Positions 22,501 to 29,406 of a stretch of DNA of 38,669 nt are shown in pieces. Below the pieces are notes generated by a model. It made no database searches, had not been told where the DNA came from, and saw only the letters and a program-made list of their open reading frames with translations. The position numbers and the translations under genes are program-made. Source of the DNA: Isotricha intestinalis (taxonomy: Eukaryota; Ciliophora; Litostomatea; Vestibuliferida; Isotrichidae); contig JAJJLU010000025.1 of assembly GCA_023807065.1 (NCBI GenBank), forward strand, positions 1 to 38,669, read 5' to 3'. Each line of letters opens with the position of its first letter. Position 1 is the stretch's first letter.

Positions 22501-22998
22501 TTCAGGTCCTTGAATGAATCCTGAATATTGCATTGGTTGATCCATGGCGATATTCCCTTGTTCGATATTTGTATATGTTTGATAAACTCCTCCTCTTGGA
22601 CTCCGACGTACATTTGCTGTACGTATATTATACTCAGCTTGCTCTCTTGAATCTCCTATATTGATTGTCTTTGGTGATCTCTCCATTCTCTCCTGGCTCG
22701 AGCCACGAGATGGTAGTGAGACTATTAGACTCTTTATTGGCTGATCATCTATAAGTTGAGCTGTGTCTGTACGTTCACGAAGGTCCATCTTCACTGTTGA
22801 TATTATCGACTTAGAGTACGGCTCCAATGGACTCTGGTTCCTATTCATTAAAGTCTCTCTCCCCTCAGTCACAGGGGACATTGTCGTGTTCATAACCTGA
22901 GGCTCCATATAATACATCTCACCATAGGATTCTTGGGTGTCTCCATGTGTCTGCATAGGGAAGTTGTAATCTTTCGCACGTGATGAATTCGGGTTCAT
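13570..22998 (-). CDS. Giant IQ/Sfi1-like repeat protein (3142 residues)
   Basis: One uninterrupted 9.4-kb frame. Residues 1-470 are probably disordered and carry eight S-P sites (for example S41, S56, S108, S133, S190), possible proline-directed kinase targets. IQ-type motifs occur at about 481-525 (A-A-K-L-I-Q-A-W-W-R and I-I-K-I-Q-S-F-W-R-G-R), and single A-A-T-K-I-Q motifs recur twice later. From about 580 to 2950 runs a repeat array with about thirty motifs of the form L-R-x-Y-L/F-x-K-W-K. I-Q motifs bind calmodulin or centrin, and L-x-x-W helices resemble Sfi1 centrin-binding repeats, so a centrin-bound cytoskeletal cable is the favoured role. Measured spacings (38-47, 77-84, 104) are longer than classic Sfi1. 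The tail is polar. The 5' end is unusually GC-rich. Confidence 0.9.
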   Translation of the reverse strand: MNPNSSRAKDYNFPMQTHGDTQESYGEMYYMEPQVMNTTMSPVTEGRETLMNRNQSPLEPYSKSIISTVKMDLRERTDTAQLIDDQPIKSLIVSLPSRGSSQERMERSPKTINIGDSREQAEYNIRTANVRRSPRGGVYQTYTNIEQGNIAMDQPMQYSGFIQGPEPNYQIGSNDSNVMISSMGGQIRHSPHGSIDGMNYGTMNPRQGRDPMLNRLSPNQNNIDDINSSGDKSYEPRVELNNIKNVLSNSGRMHVRYGNDMGNMNMNMNEMLGTRNSLNKDRMGKNSEVRYNNATYNNMTMGDVKKIVKRFTKVYDPKKTKEGTLINENQVTIPGADDDVFKGRYRVLQRMNRLSNILLSKRVENSPDRSDINNSRSFEDTRKTFDRHTLNRSTLQKKRMTINRSPEHKFLYLSLAMLSSKGPNTEDRIILRRMRFDKGGVVDLAQEKRKKGGIVIKPARPVGRTRGKSYINTNPKFREKAAKLIQAWWRELKEIYNERLNMIIKIQSFWRGRWVRKYMYDILYLSFMYQSFCQIIQKVLVKHVRPYVFYKLTEEQKKSKNLLKNLLLKTNRWNMLRIKPYLDRWVNYIRKFQVRNNKGRQLFDIRNNNEQKKNKLIKYFDKWSLLTKLFNNANNADIANREKNKYIGANKIIDGLKKLTKRNAFKSTKTKILEHLKKEAKNKALKNLVTNKKFDNNKLKKYFDRWKKKEDNVKVASLKRKISTKILTNEINKIEKDQLKDAFHAIVRSNPKPNVIEKIIVQERIIEKEAKEKSFNNSFFKGAEMLEKAIFRLTFKYPLDAIDDKINGENMTDKLLRLIKIREKVYKYILKKYFNKWTHRTDKKGDKNIMNSFIARLMINYANKLKNRILNKKLNQWKNNSIPKITEEDTIKKIKKLDDFSRTLSKQSTKNFGKEFIENLKSTKPVPRVFQKALKKIIDNYFNKDTNKLRHYLYKWKDQTRKMEIYDLKLKYLLAIGGRNDLNNKKLRLGRAVHKWLMNLKENQIVTKIHQTTLKDNNKNIAALLIKSLKRNLLKNDKDSILRKALRTWLKKIGNIQKVYNNSIKEAIDHLLRANILKNGRDLLHNNKGKIVLISKKRELKNLLPYRRRYELILLLHYLLKWKNQMLAKRAAATHRAYRKNFLNSMFSKKDKERLIRAIYKWKGNCKSKINHIPTLYGLKQLTKTLCKDAFEKIKNTPSKKPVDIEYIKKSGKTVTQALMEGDINMARVIALRKIFLMNYLNKWRKNIKREISAEQDEEKKEVKNIQVKKFLKGPILRISKIPLRKYFNKWRDNVKDISNIDIQRIIYMKLVKNIYDKYLKDVMRKNLFKWKNSIYKTNKNLLDGRKAINLLRKIITQPIFDVLKTKITEIEKTEKKKEDISKTLRNLFIHRNTNKNKIDLSKYLNKWKQVLSGDNETKIKTSLLVNLASSQNRKKNDNAINRLREVLLKWRIKISPQESVSLDKIKKLREGMETLNNVLKRPHSQNIFNEIKNRTKRVGGSKILSKIITKITPKVKNNILRKYFNKWKERLHDDIKIVKKINKLVENVFTNPDILEKLRLKKNKTNPYKDLPYILKELYKNKVNKAQKIIDFFRSIKPRKNDKIEIRNKKLNLIIKRKDDSLKLRHYFFKWIRIARMQKAFEDALIIRKFCKIKVKHVNKKKVNIEEFVEILKCYILKIIFDKLHVGGKKKRNTTVLLKIISKNEMTNKKNLKEAFLKWKNLIPVLKKIDAATKIQSTLRGLKTRKTKQNYNKSLNNLKLLYLKKDTNNIDYLRSYLMKWLLNSKRIQTDIYLKKIQKFLKEKKVHYTVKIQTNKLKDFFRRLLIKFIISGFKHITKTHKDNKNFDELLNTLIKIFTKKSFDDLTMKMQNKNRLISLSKIIPKIRDILKHYFIPLYLKKWKEIAIDKRDEKTEIIQNFLRSKKRQKTLTIKKVRKQKLTVNLEKFVKKKSEINDDILRRFLKIWFSKSRKTLLNELAKKIQKFMHKQKSKKQEVKKVSNNKIKSLFIKYIINQIKEVLQESNKITNKFEEALNKIMGIDKRYMTNNLLLFAHDKIKREVLLDVFNSNIKRDNKELLRRYLLKWRDHKDYYLDRVKRLQKFFRKTHHLKKQQIIIKTHDKLLSIFIKHDENLREIKRSIFRKWQLRNQLIKCNDSSMIIQEFILSRLFKVLRDKITHFFVHLSKKIIERKLNQLAKFRNLRKALIHTYLKRVIKKSQDNHNKDIITNTLKKTLESKHFKIKDIYLRNILRDWLRRSKEITNQFNNAATKIQNLFKTKKSRKEVEKKKSGYNSLKNIVNVKIIPKNPKNPIRIYLWKWLTNTKKLGAIEMSNKIKKMFKKVKKVVNNQKKEKNDKNIVNGVDILNKYNPNKKYAFDLFKKYVKMILLNSILNNLKENRKKNIEDFIKKLQSNAKEKKLNGLINVNNNLWKQLIKNAIKKWKEKKEEIKKDEEKKEEEQKKEEEKKQKKTNNLTSFVKKKDENNKNILDVALKVWKRNAAQIKLENASQKLKKYLSNKLKNLKTKNNWKKLFDLLKDKKNKKDKRNILGKLLLNGALDILSKTLRSKSRKETLNDVNRKTKKIKKMKTLDSALNKANDKNSNFLLRQYLNKWLNIKKRINQKENATSKLIEELDKINKRNAINLLNAAFLIKKLLHDIPYIRALDFMKKLKEKYEMKMKLNALKNSLIKTKKDLDTQNKSNFIKSLYKLYLTRAIEKMMKKLKEMENLNKLKHGKIFLKNLKHVHYKKLEYREKMRKDGSNDSKKTTLQFKAHISSKKSKIMDEENKSTIIYIIPHLINWLNKKIKERKKNAFKSIINEDKHRKFIKYIEDNVYKKMKKPKNDFLNILKNIQHISKTKGPLTNKLYELLRKYIIRKWMSELNPMSRGYKLFYLFKLLYMFKGVSQNRYIREIIRKWRFVSFSKIMAKRKLELMYKDLHVSYLQMANEFFGEEDNINSRTLIKEFEEFGNGIGIWGNENPKRIPEASFCQKVNRKYVFDPVEVQNVDGIYPEIQKLYTETNEIKSQLITPMKSAQKGKSSKKKNNYYNQLNNDDDDLNNNVYLQDMRFGASAVSGISSHSGSRRTPKRKDRDSEDIKDSGKKFFGNNFDDLDYSSKNNSVYEERKDEDSDKKGSYKVKERTNGKK
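22681..22998 (-). other. GC-rich 5' end of the giant gene
   Basis: Counted by hand, bases 22681-22980 hold 136 G or C in 300 (45%), whereas typical coding lines here hold 15-20%. Composition falls off gradually inward (about 38% at 22561-22620) and is normal by about 21500. The frame crosses the region without a break, so it is part of the gene. The cause is not visible. Confidence 0.8.
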
Positions 22999-23627
22999 TT
23001 TTTGATTTTTTATATTTTTTATTATGTTTTTTTATTTTTTATTTTGGGTTAATTTATTTCAAAGGGTCGGATATTTATTTTTTTAAATTTTTAGGTTTTA
23101 TTTTTTTAGGGTTTATAGAGATTTTCTATTCTTTTTTTGATTGTTTTTATTTTTTTTAATGTTGAGAATTTATTTTTTGTTTTTTTGGGAATTATTTTTT
23201 TTTTCTGAGGTTTGAGATCAGAATTCTGTTGTTTAATTGATTAATTCATAAGTTATTATTTTATTTTAATAATTATTTTATAAATAAAGAGAATTCAATT
23301 ATTTTTTACTCATAACCAATTAATCATTTAATATTATCTAAAATACTTAACTTATAATTGAAGATATTATAATTTAATTTGATTATATAATAATATTCAA
23401 TTAAGTTTTATAACTTTTTTTTTTTATTTTTATATTATTTTCATATTTATTTAATTTGCTTTTTATTTTTTAATTTTTTTTCTATTTCAAATATATTAAA
23501 TATAGAAATATGAATAAAAAAAAAAGAAAAATAATAAGAAGTCAAAATTTCAAAATTACATTATTTTTAATGAAATATTAAAATAAAAGTAAATAAGTAA
23601 AAAGAAATGTTAAAAAAAACCCAAAAA
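22999..23627. other. 629-bp gap: leader of the giant gene, no gene seen
   Basis: The half next to the giant gene (22999-23240) is T- and G-rich on the plus strand, so the sense strand is A-rich with scattered C runs such as GACCCTTTG and AAACCCTAA. It looks like a long A-rich leader or promoter. A short palindrome, AGAATTCT, lies at about 23220-23227. The other half (23241-23627) is almost pure A and T. No coding frame on either strand is convincing. Confidence 0.5.
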
Positions 23628-24203
23628 TTATTTTTTTACACTTTCATTTTTTTGAAAAGTATTAATAAACATCATTTGAGGAGTCATAATATAACTATTC
23701 ATCATCATAGGATTATAATAATAATTTTGTTGCTTCATATTATTAGTCATTGGATTATTAGAATTTAAAACTGAATTAATTTTTTCTGAACAAATAGTAT
23801 AAACTTTTTTTTTAAATTCTTCTGGAAATTTTAAAATATGATTTATAATATTATTTGTTTTATTTATATTTTTCCAATATTCTTTTAATGTATTTATTTC
23901 ATTTTGATTTTTTTCATTTATTGTTTTTATTGATGAAATTTCTGAATTTAATTTCGAAAGAATTATTTCTGAATTTTCTTTCATTTCTTTTATTTGAGAA
24001 ATGTTATTTTTTAATTCAGAAATTTGATTTTCAAGTTCTTTATTTTCTTGAAGAAGATGATCTTTTTCATTTTTTAATTCTATATTTTTTGAATGTATTA
24101 TATATGAATTTTTAAATGATAATAATTTATGTTCTAATAATTTATTTTCCCAAAATTTTCTCTCTTCTTCTAATTCTAATAATGAATTCATTGATTCAGT
24201 CAT
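23628..24203 (-). CDS. Small coiled-coil protein with Met-rich tail
   Basis: A 191-residue protein. Residues about 5-120 form a coiled coil with clear heptads, rich in E, N, K, L and I (L-E-L-E-E-E-R-K-F-W and E-N-K-E-L-E-N-Q-I). A W-K-N-I-N-K-T-N-N turn follows, then a short amphipathic helix (F-P-E-E-F-K-K-K-V). The tail, about 145-190, is rich in Met, Asn and Tyr (Y-N-P-M-M-M-N-S-Y). No known domain is recognised. It lies between the giant gene and a 564-residue gene, all on the minus strand. A cytoskeletal adaptor role is possible but not shown. Confidence 0.85.
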   Translation of the reverse strand: MTESMNSLLELEEERKFWENKLLEHKLLSFKNSYIIHSKNIELKNEKDHLLQENKELENQISELKNNISQIKEMKENSEIILSKLNSEISSIKTINEKNQNEINTLKEYWKNINKTNNIINHILKFPEEFKKKVYTICSEKINSVLNSNNPMTNNMKQQNYYYNPMMMNSYIMTPQMMFINTFQKNESVKK

Positions 24204-24448
24204 AGAATAAAATTTAAAAATAATAAATTAATAAAAAAAGTTTTATTTATATATATTTAAATTCTTTTAGAAAATAATGATAATAAATATAATAATGAAA
24301 TAATTATTTAAACAATGACAAAAAAGTACTAAAATTATTGAATTTAAACTTTACTCTCAAATAAAAGAATATTAACTTTAAAAAAATGTTTTTTATTATT
24401 ATTTCCTATATTTAAAATTAATACCAAAAAAATATATATAAGTATCAA

Positions 24449-26143
24449 TTAAACATCTTCAGGATAATGAATACAAAGATTTAATTTTTCTTTAGGATTA
24501 TAAGCTCCAATAAATTTAGAAGAATTATCTAAAACATGATGTTTCATTATTAACCATTCTAAACTACTTATATTACCATAATTATCAAAAACCATTTCTT
24601 CCTTAAAAACTTGTTGATCTTCTTTTCCAGTAAAAACATTTTCTTTTAAAATATACATATTTTCTAAAGTTTCTCTTTGAATTTTTTTTTGATCTTTTAA
24701 ATATTTTAATCTTTCTTCATAAACATTTTCTTCATTAGGTTCTGATTTATTTAATACTCTATTTTGAAATAATATTTTTTTAAAACACTCTCTAAATTCT
24801 TCTTTAACTGAATTTGGAATTGTTTGTAATTTATCAATATATTGTTCTTCTAAAGTTTCTATTTGATTAATATACTTTTTAGGAGATAATTTATTTTGTT
24901 TTTTTAATAATTTATTTGCTAATTTTAATAAAACTCTTTCACTATCTTTTTTATTTTTACTTCTATTTTCTTCTCTTATTGTATCAGTTATTGATTCTTT
25001 TATTATTTTTGTATCATTTAAAACTTTATGAACTTCTGAATTTAAATTTTGAGAAGTTTTATTTTTTAAATGTAATGAATTATTATTTTTCTTTTTTTTC
25101 GAATTAGAATTAAATTTAATGAAATTGCTTTTTCTATTTTCATTTTCACTTTCACAAGTAGTAGGTCTAAAAGAAGAAACTCTAAAAGAATTAATTTCAG
25201 TATCATTAGTTTTATTATTTGAAAAATTTTCAACAGTTTTATATAAATCTTTTCTTTTATTTTTTTCTTCAATTTCATAATATAAATCTTCAAAAGTATT
25301 ACAATATTGTTGAACTATATTATTTAATTTCTCATTTCTACTAGTAAAACCTTTTGGTTTAAAAGATTTTAAATACATTGTAGTTTTACCTAATTTTCTT
25401 TTAGTTCCACAATATTCTGTACTTGGAGTAAATAATTTATTTTTTTTTTCTCTTTGAAAATAAAAACTTGGTTTATCTACTATACTTTCTATTACTGTTG
25501 ATAAATCTATTATTTTTCCATCTTGTTTAATTTTATGTATTTTTAAAATATTATCTATTTTCTTTAAATCTCCTTTCATTGATAGAGGAAAATTTATATC
25601 ATTTAATTCAAAATCATAACTGAAATTTCTTTCTTTTTTCTTTTTATTTGTTTGTTTTTCATATTCATCAGGATAAACTAATAATGCATCATTTAATTTA
25701 ATTAATCTATTTATTCTATTATTTATATGCATAATTTTACTTGATAATATTCTTAATGAATATGTTTCTCTTGTCATTACTAATATTTTCTTTAATTTTC
25801 TTCTTTCTTTTGCTAAATTTTGAATTTCGTAATTTCTTTTTTTTATTAAAAGTCTTATTTCAGCATCTCTTTCTTTATCTTCTATTTGTTTTAATATATT
25901 TGCTCTTGGATTTTTATTTATATCTGATATTATTAATGAATGCCTTTTACCCATTGCATTTGCACTTTTTAATGAAGAATGAATTGTTGAATTTATTGAT
26001 GAATTCTTTAAATTTAATTTCTTATTTTGAGATTTTGGCTTTTTATTACTATTTGAATATATTGTTAATTTACTCTTTTTATTTGCATTAAATATTTTTT
26101 CTATTGGTATTTTATTTATCTCTATTAAAGAATTCCTTTTCAT
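24449..26143 (-). CDS. Basic, partly coiled protein of unknown function
   Basis: A 564-residue protein. The first 75 residues are basic and Ser/Asn-rich. A helical segment at about 80-155 (R-D-A-E-I-R-L-L-I-K-K-R) looks coiled. The most ordered-looking stretch runs from about 180 to 300 and contains K-P-S-F-Y-F-Q-R-E, then Y-C-G-T-K-R-K-L-G-K and S-F-K-P-K-G-F. A second helical region near 405-505 is followed by an aromatic C-terminus (S-S-L-E-W-L-I-M-K-H-H). No signal peptide or membrane helix is present. The mix of basic disorder and coils is common in ciliate cortical and ciliary proteins. The family is not recognised. Confidence 0.83.
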   Translation of the reverse strand: MKRNSLIEINKIPIEKIFNANKKSKLTIYSNSNKKPKSQNKKLNLKNSSINSTIHSSLKSANAMGKRHSLIISDINKNPRANILKQIEDKERDAEIRLLIKKRNYEIQNLAKERRKLKKILVMTRETYSLRILSSKIMHINNRINRLIKLNDALLVYPDEYEKQTNKKKKERNFSYDFELNDINFPLSMKGDLKKIDNILKIHKIKQDGKIIDLSTVIESIVDKPSFYFQREKKNKLFTPSTEYCGTKRKLGKTTMYLKSFKPKGFTSRNEKLNNIVQQYCNTFEDLYYEIEEKNKRKDLYKTVENFSNNKTNDTEINSFRVSSFRPTTCESENENRKSNFIKFNSNSKKKKNNNSLHLKNKTSQNLNSEVHKVLNDTKIIKESITDTIREENRSKNKKDSERVLLKLANKLLKKQNKLSPKKYINQIETLEEQYIDKLQTIPNSVKEEFRECFKKILFQNRVLNKSEPNEENVYEERLKYLKDQKKIQRETLENMYILKENVFTGKEDQQVFKEEMVFDNYGNISSLEWLIMKHHVLDNSSKFIGAYNPKEKLNLCIHYPEDV

Positions 26144-26903
26144 TTTATTTATTATTAATAATAAAAAAATGAAATATATTAATATTTAACATTTATTATT
26201 TATTTCATAAATCTAAAATTCTGGCTTTTAATTTTAGTTTTTTTAATAAGATTTGTTTATTATTGTATGTTTCTTGTTTAATTGATTTTAAAAAAATACG
26301 TTTTATTAAAAACGAATTTTTAATTTTAAAGAGTTTTGTAAAAAAATCAATTTATTTTGATTCGTCGAAAAATATTTAAAATTTAAAATAATTTAAATTC
26401 AATTCCGAACAAAAAATGAATTAATCAAACTAATAAAAAAAATAATAAATTATATATAAAACCCTAAAAAAAACATATACTTAAACCAATAACATACTTT
26501 CATCCATTATAAATAACTCATTTCAAATATTATAAACTTTTCCTACCAGAGAATAAATAATAAATTCCATTAATATTTATAATAAATATAAATAAAGTTT
26601 TAATAATCAATCATCACTATCTTCATCTTTAAAACAAAATTCAATTATATTAAATAAATCTTGAAGACTTTTAACTCTTATTTAATAAATAATTATACAT
26701 CTAAAATTTCTTATCTTTTTTATCTTTATTTTCTCTTTTTTAAACTCATTTTTTATTATTTTTAAATTTTATATAATTTTTTATTTATATATTTTTCTTT
26801 ATTTATGTTCTATTATAATATTATAAAAATACCTCATTTTTAAATTGGAAAAAATTATTGATAAATAATAAAATATTAATTTGAATTTAAATGATTTAAA
26901 AGT
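26144..26903 (-). other. 760-bp gap with coding-like, broken minus-strand frame
   Basis: Downstream of the TGA stop of the 291-residue gene, the same frame stays readable in pieces: a 35-codon stretch up to about 26800, then a stretch ending in F-C-F-K-D-E-D-S-D-D and TGA at 26609-26607, then M-E-F-I-I-Y-S-L-V-G-K-V-Y from 26570. About nine stops fall in roughly 170 codons, fewer than the seventeen or so expected at this AT content by my estimate. This may be the decayed former C-terminus of the neighbouring gene or a separate relic. The rest (26144-26400) shows nothing recognisable and must include the promoter of the 564-residue gene. Confidence 0.3.
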
Positions 26904-27779
26904 TCAAATTTTTATCTTTTTAAAATTGGAAAGTTCATTTTTAATTTTCATTAAAAAATTTTTCTCTTCAGATATTAATTTATCAAGTTTATTTATTTCA
27001 TTATTAATGTTTATGATATTATTAAAGATTAAATCATTGAAATATATATTTTTATTAGAAGAACTAAGACATAAATTATGTTTTAATTTCATAGGTTTTC
27101 TTTCTGAAGAAAACATAAATTTTTTAGTTTTAGTTTCTAAAAATTCTTTTCCAATTGTTTTTAAATAATTATTAATTAAATCTACGCTTTTTAAAGAACA
27201 ACCTTGACAAAAAATTTTATCATTATCATTACATAAAAATTTATTTTTTGTATTTAATAATAATTTATGTATTTCTTTTTTTGGATGATTATCTTTTTCA
27301 ATTTCAAAAGAATAATAAGTAAAACCTATCATAACCATATATAATAAAACACTAATATTATGTTTATTTTTTGAAAAAAAATAATATTCTAATGTGTCTT
27401 GTGAGAAAACATTGTTAAAATAATTGTTTAAAATATTGAAAATATTTTTATTTTCAGAAATAAAAATTAAGATAAAATTTTTATCACTTTCTTCCCCTTT
27501 TATATTATTATTTATAGATGAATTTAATTTTTCTATTAAGTTCAGAATAATTTCATAAAATAAAATTAAATTTTTTGAAAATTGCCTTGTAGCATTTATT
27601 AAGAATACTAATATTATTTTTAATGAAAAAATATTTTCTGTTAAAAGATAATTTTTTAATTGAGAAGATGATTGAATATTAAAAGTACATTTAAATTTTT
27701 TGAAAGTTTTTGAATTTAAGCTTGTATCATTTGTAGTGGAATGTGAATAAGTTTTAAATAATGATTTATTAATTTTCAT
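26904..27779 (-). CDS. Protein of unknown function, only TGA-terminated gene
   Basis: A 291-residue protein that I do not recognise. Residues about 35-165 alternate hydrophobic and polar segments and look like an all-helical globular domain (I-I-L-V-F-L-I-N-A near 55-63, then L-L-Y-M-V-M-I-G-F near 145-153). A K-I-F-C-Q-G-C-S motif lies near 190. The C-terminal 50 residues form a coiled coil (L-D-K-L-I-S-E-E-K-N-F-L). It stops at TGA, unlike every other gene here, and the frame beyond stays open for about 35 codons. The present protein may therefore be truncated. There is no signal peptide. A soluble protein is most likely; function is unknown. Confidence 0.72.
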   Translation of the reverse strand: MKINKSLFKTYSHSTTNDTSLNSKTFKKFKCTFNIQSSSQLKNYLLTENIFSLKIILVFLINATRQFSKNLILFYEIILNLIEKLNSSINNNIKGEESDKNFILIFISENKNIFNILNNYFNNVFSQDTLEYYFFSKNKHNISVLLYMVMIGFTYYSFEIEKDNHPKKEIHKLLLNTKNKFLCNDNDKIFCQGCSLKSVDLINNYLKTIGKEFLETKTKKFMFSSERKPMKLKHNLCLSSSNKNIYFNDLIFNNIININNEINKLDKLISEEKNFLMKIKNELSNFKKIKI

Positions 27780-27941
27780 ATTTTTTTCTTTTTATTTAAT
27801 GATTTTATAATTAAATTAATAAATCAACAGATTAAAACAAAGAAAAAAATTAAAATTAAAATTAATAAAATAAATTTAAATTGTGACTTTTAGTCTTTTT
27901 CTAAAATTCTTAAATAAAATTTCAAAATAATTATTTAAAAA

Positions 27942-28550
27942 TTATCTTCTTCTTCTAAAAGCAAGTCTTCTTTGACCTAAATTATTATTATTATTTATTC
28001 TTCTCACATTTCTTCTAAAAACAAATCTTCTTTGTCCTCTTCTCATATTTCCAAAACCAAATCTTCTATTTCTAAAATTATTAATAGTAAAACCATAATT
28101 TAAAGGTCTTCTATAACTTATTCTAATATTATAACCTCTAATTCTTAAATTTCTAAATCTTCTTAAAGCAAATCTTGCATTTCTTGGGAATTGATACATA
28201 ATGAAACCAAATCTTCTTCCAAATCTATTATAATGAACATTACATCTTAATACTCTTCCTACATTACTAAATATTCTAATTAAATAACTTCTTAAAAATA
28301 AATTAGAATCAAATGGAGGTAAATTTGATAAATATAATCTTCTAAAAAATAATACTCTATTAACATTTCTATTAAATCGATTTCTATTATTAAATCTTCT
28401 TTGATTGAAATTTCTCATTATTCTATTTGTTTGATTTTGACGTATTCTTCCTCTTATATTTATTCTTTGGTTATTTCCTCTTATATTCCCTTGATTCCTG
28501 TTATTTGGATTTGAAGTTTTTATTTCTTCTTTATTTTCTTCGTTTGACAT
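27942..28550 (-). CDS. RRM protein with Arg/Asn-rich flanks, ALYREF-like
   Basis: A 202-residue, extremely arginine-rich protein. One RNA-recognition motif lies at about 70-147: R-L-Y-L-S-N-L-P is RNP2 and G-R-R-F-G-F-I-M-Y-Q-F sits at the RNP1 position. Between them S-N-V-G-R-V-L-R-C-N-V matches the usual V-G-x-V block. The N-terminal 70 residues are N/R/G-rich (I-R-G-R-I-R-Q-N-Q), and the C-terminus repeats R-R-x-F-x-F-R-R. A single RRM flanked by basic low-complexity arms is the layout of ALYREF-type mRNA export adaptors, and I favour that. Other small hnRNP-like proteins cannot be excluded. It is probably nuclear and RNA-binding. Confidence 0.8.
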   Translation of the reverse strand: MSNEENKEEIKTSNPNNRNQGNIRGNNQRINIRGRIRQNQTNRIMRNFNQRRFNNRNRFNRNVNRVLFFRRLYLSNLPPFDSNLFLRSYLIRIFSNVGRVLRCNVHYNRFGRRFGFIMYQFPRNARFALRRFRNLRIRGYNIRISYRRPLNYGFTINNFRNRRFGFGNMRRGQRRFVFRRNVRRINNNNNLGQRRLAFRRRR

Positions 28551-28722
28551 TTTTCGATATAAATTTGAAAATTTTTTTTTTAAGATTTATTATTTTTATT
28601 AATTATATAATATTTAGATTATTTTTCTTTCTTTCAAAGATTATTTACTTTTTTCATTCTATTTTTTCTTTAACATTTAATGAATATTTATTTCATTTAA
28701 TAGAATAATTATTCTCAATTTT
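28551..28722. other. Short gap upstream of RRM gene
   Basis: This AT-rich spacer lies between the RRM start codon and the first ATG of the putative plus-strand relic. It probably holds the RRM promoter. Nothing else is recognisable. Confidence 0.4.
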
Positions 28723-29400
28723 ATGGATTTAGAATCTTTATATTATTTAAAGAAAGATTTAGACACTTAATCTTCAATTATATAATCTATTATTTATAAA
28801 GAATAACGCAGATAAAAATCAAATTGATTCAAATATAATTAATATAAATCTTTCCAAAAATAAAAACTCAGTCTCTAATTTAATAAGTAAGATTTCAATA
28901 GATAATGAATAAGAAATTCATTTATATTGAATAAGAAAAGAAAAATATATTTTTAACTTTGATTTAAATTTAAAAAAATAAAAGTAATATTGATGATTTA
29001 AATAATATAATTAATAAATATGAAATTTATTAGTAAGATGGAATATATAAGAAAATATTTAGTTTTTATTAACCAAAAGATTTAAATAAATTTCATTTTA
29101 AATGTTGGAGTTTATTTATTCTATAAAAATAATAATTTTCTTTTAATTGAGTTTATTTCTTTATTAACACATATTAAAATAAGTGATTTAAAAAAAAATG
29201 ATAATATTAAATGAGCAATTAAAAGATTATCTAATCAACAAAAAAAAAATGAGGATGAGAATTATAGAAATTTGGAAAAAATGATTTGATGATATTTTTC
29301 TAATGTTATAGAGAAAGTTTCGTTAAATAATTTAAGATATTTTTCTTTATATATTATATTTAATATACAAATAATATATATAAAATTTTTAATAAGAAAA
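28723..29400 (+). pseudogene. Putative decayed protein-coding gene
   Basis: From the ATG at 28723 the plus strand reads as coding blocks in shifting frames. M-D-L-E-S-L-Y-Y-L-K-K-D-L-D-T comes first. A one-base shift then opens a 48-codon block containing N-A-D-K-N-Q-I-D-S-N-I. Further blocks contain D-L-N-N-I-I-N-K-Y-E and, near 29130-29290, L-S-N-Q-Q-K-K-N-E-D-E-N-Y-R. GC content of 18-20% matches the coding genes rather than the emptier spacers. Stops are mostly TAA and TGA, as expected where C-to-T and G-to-A change CAA and TGG. I identify no family. Chance open runs are common in DNA this AT-rich, so the call is moderate. It converges on the kinase gene at 29407. Confidence 0.4.
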
Positions 29401-29406
29401 AACCTC

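Noticed and set aside
26270..26420. A locally less AT-rich patch with TTCGTCGAA and TTCCGAAC that might suggest a tRNA T-arm
   Set aside because: No acceptor stem, anticodon arm or cloverleaf can be drawn around it.
26448..26470. A 23-base minus-strand GTTTAAG...TTTTTTTTAG segment resembling a short intron
   Set aside because: It joins two pieces that each still contain TGA, so splicing would not restore a gene.
28887..28901. A 15-base GTAAG...TAG segment resembling the tiny introns of heterotrich ciliates
   Set aside because: Its length is a multiple of three and the frame is open through it, so splicing is not required. No other gene here needs such introns.
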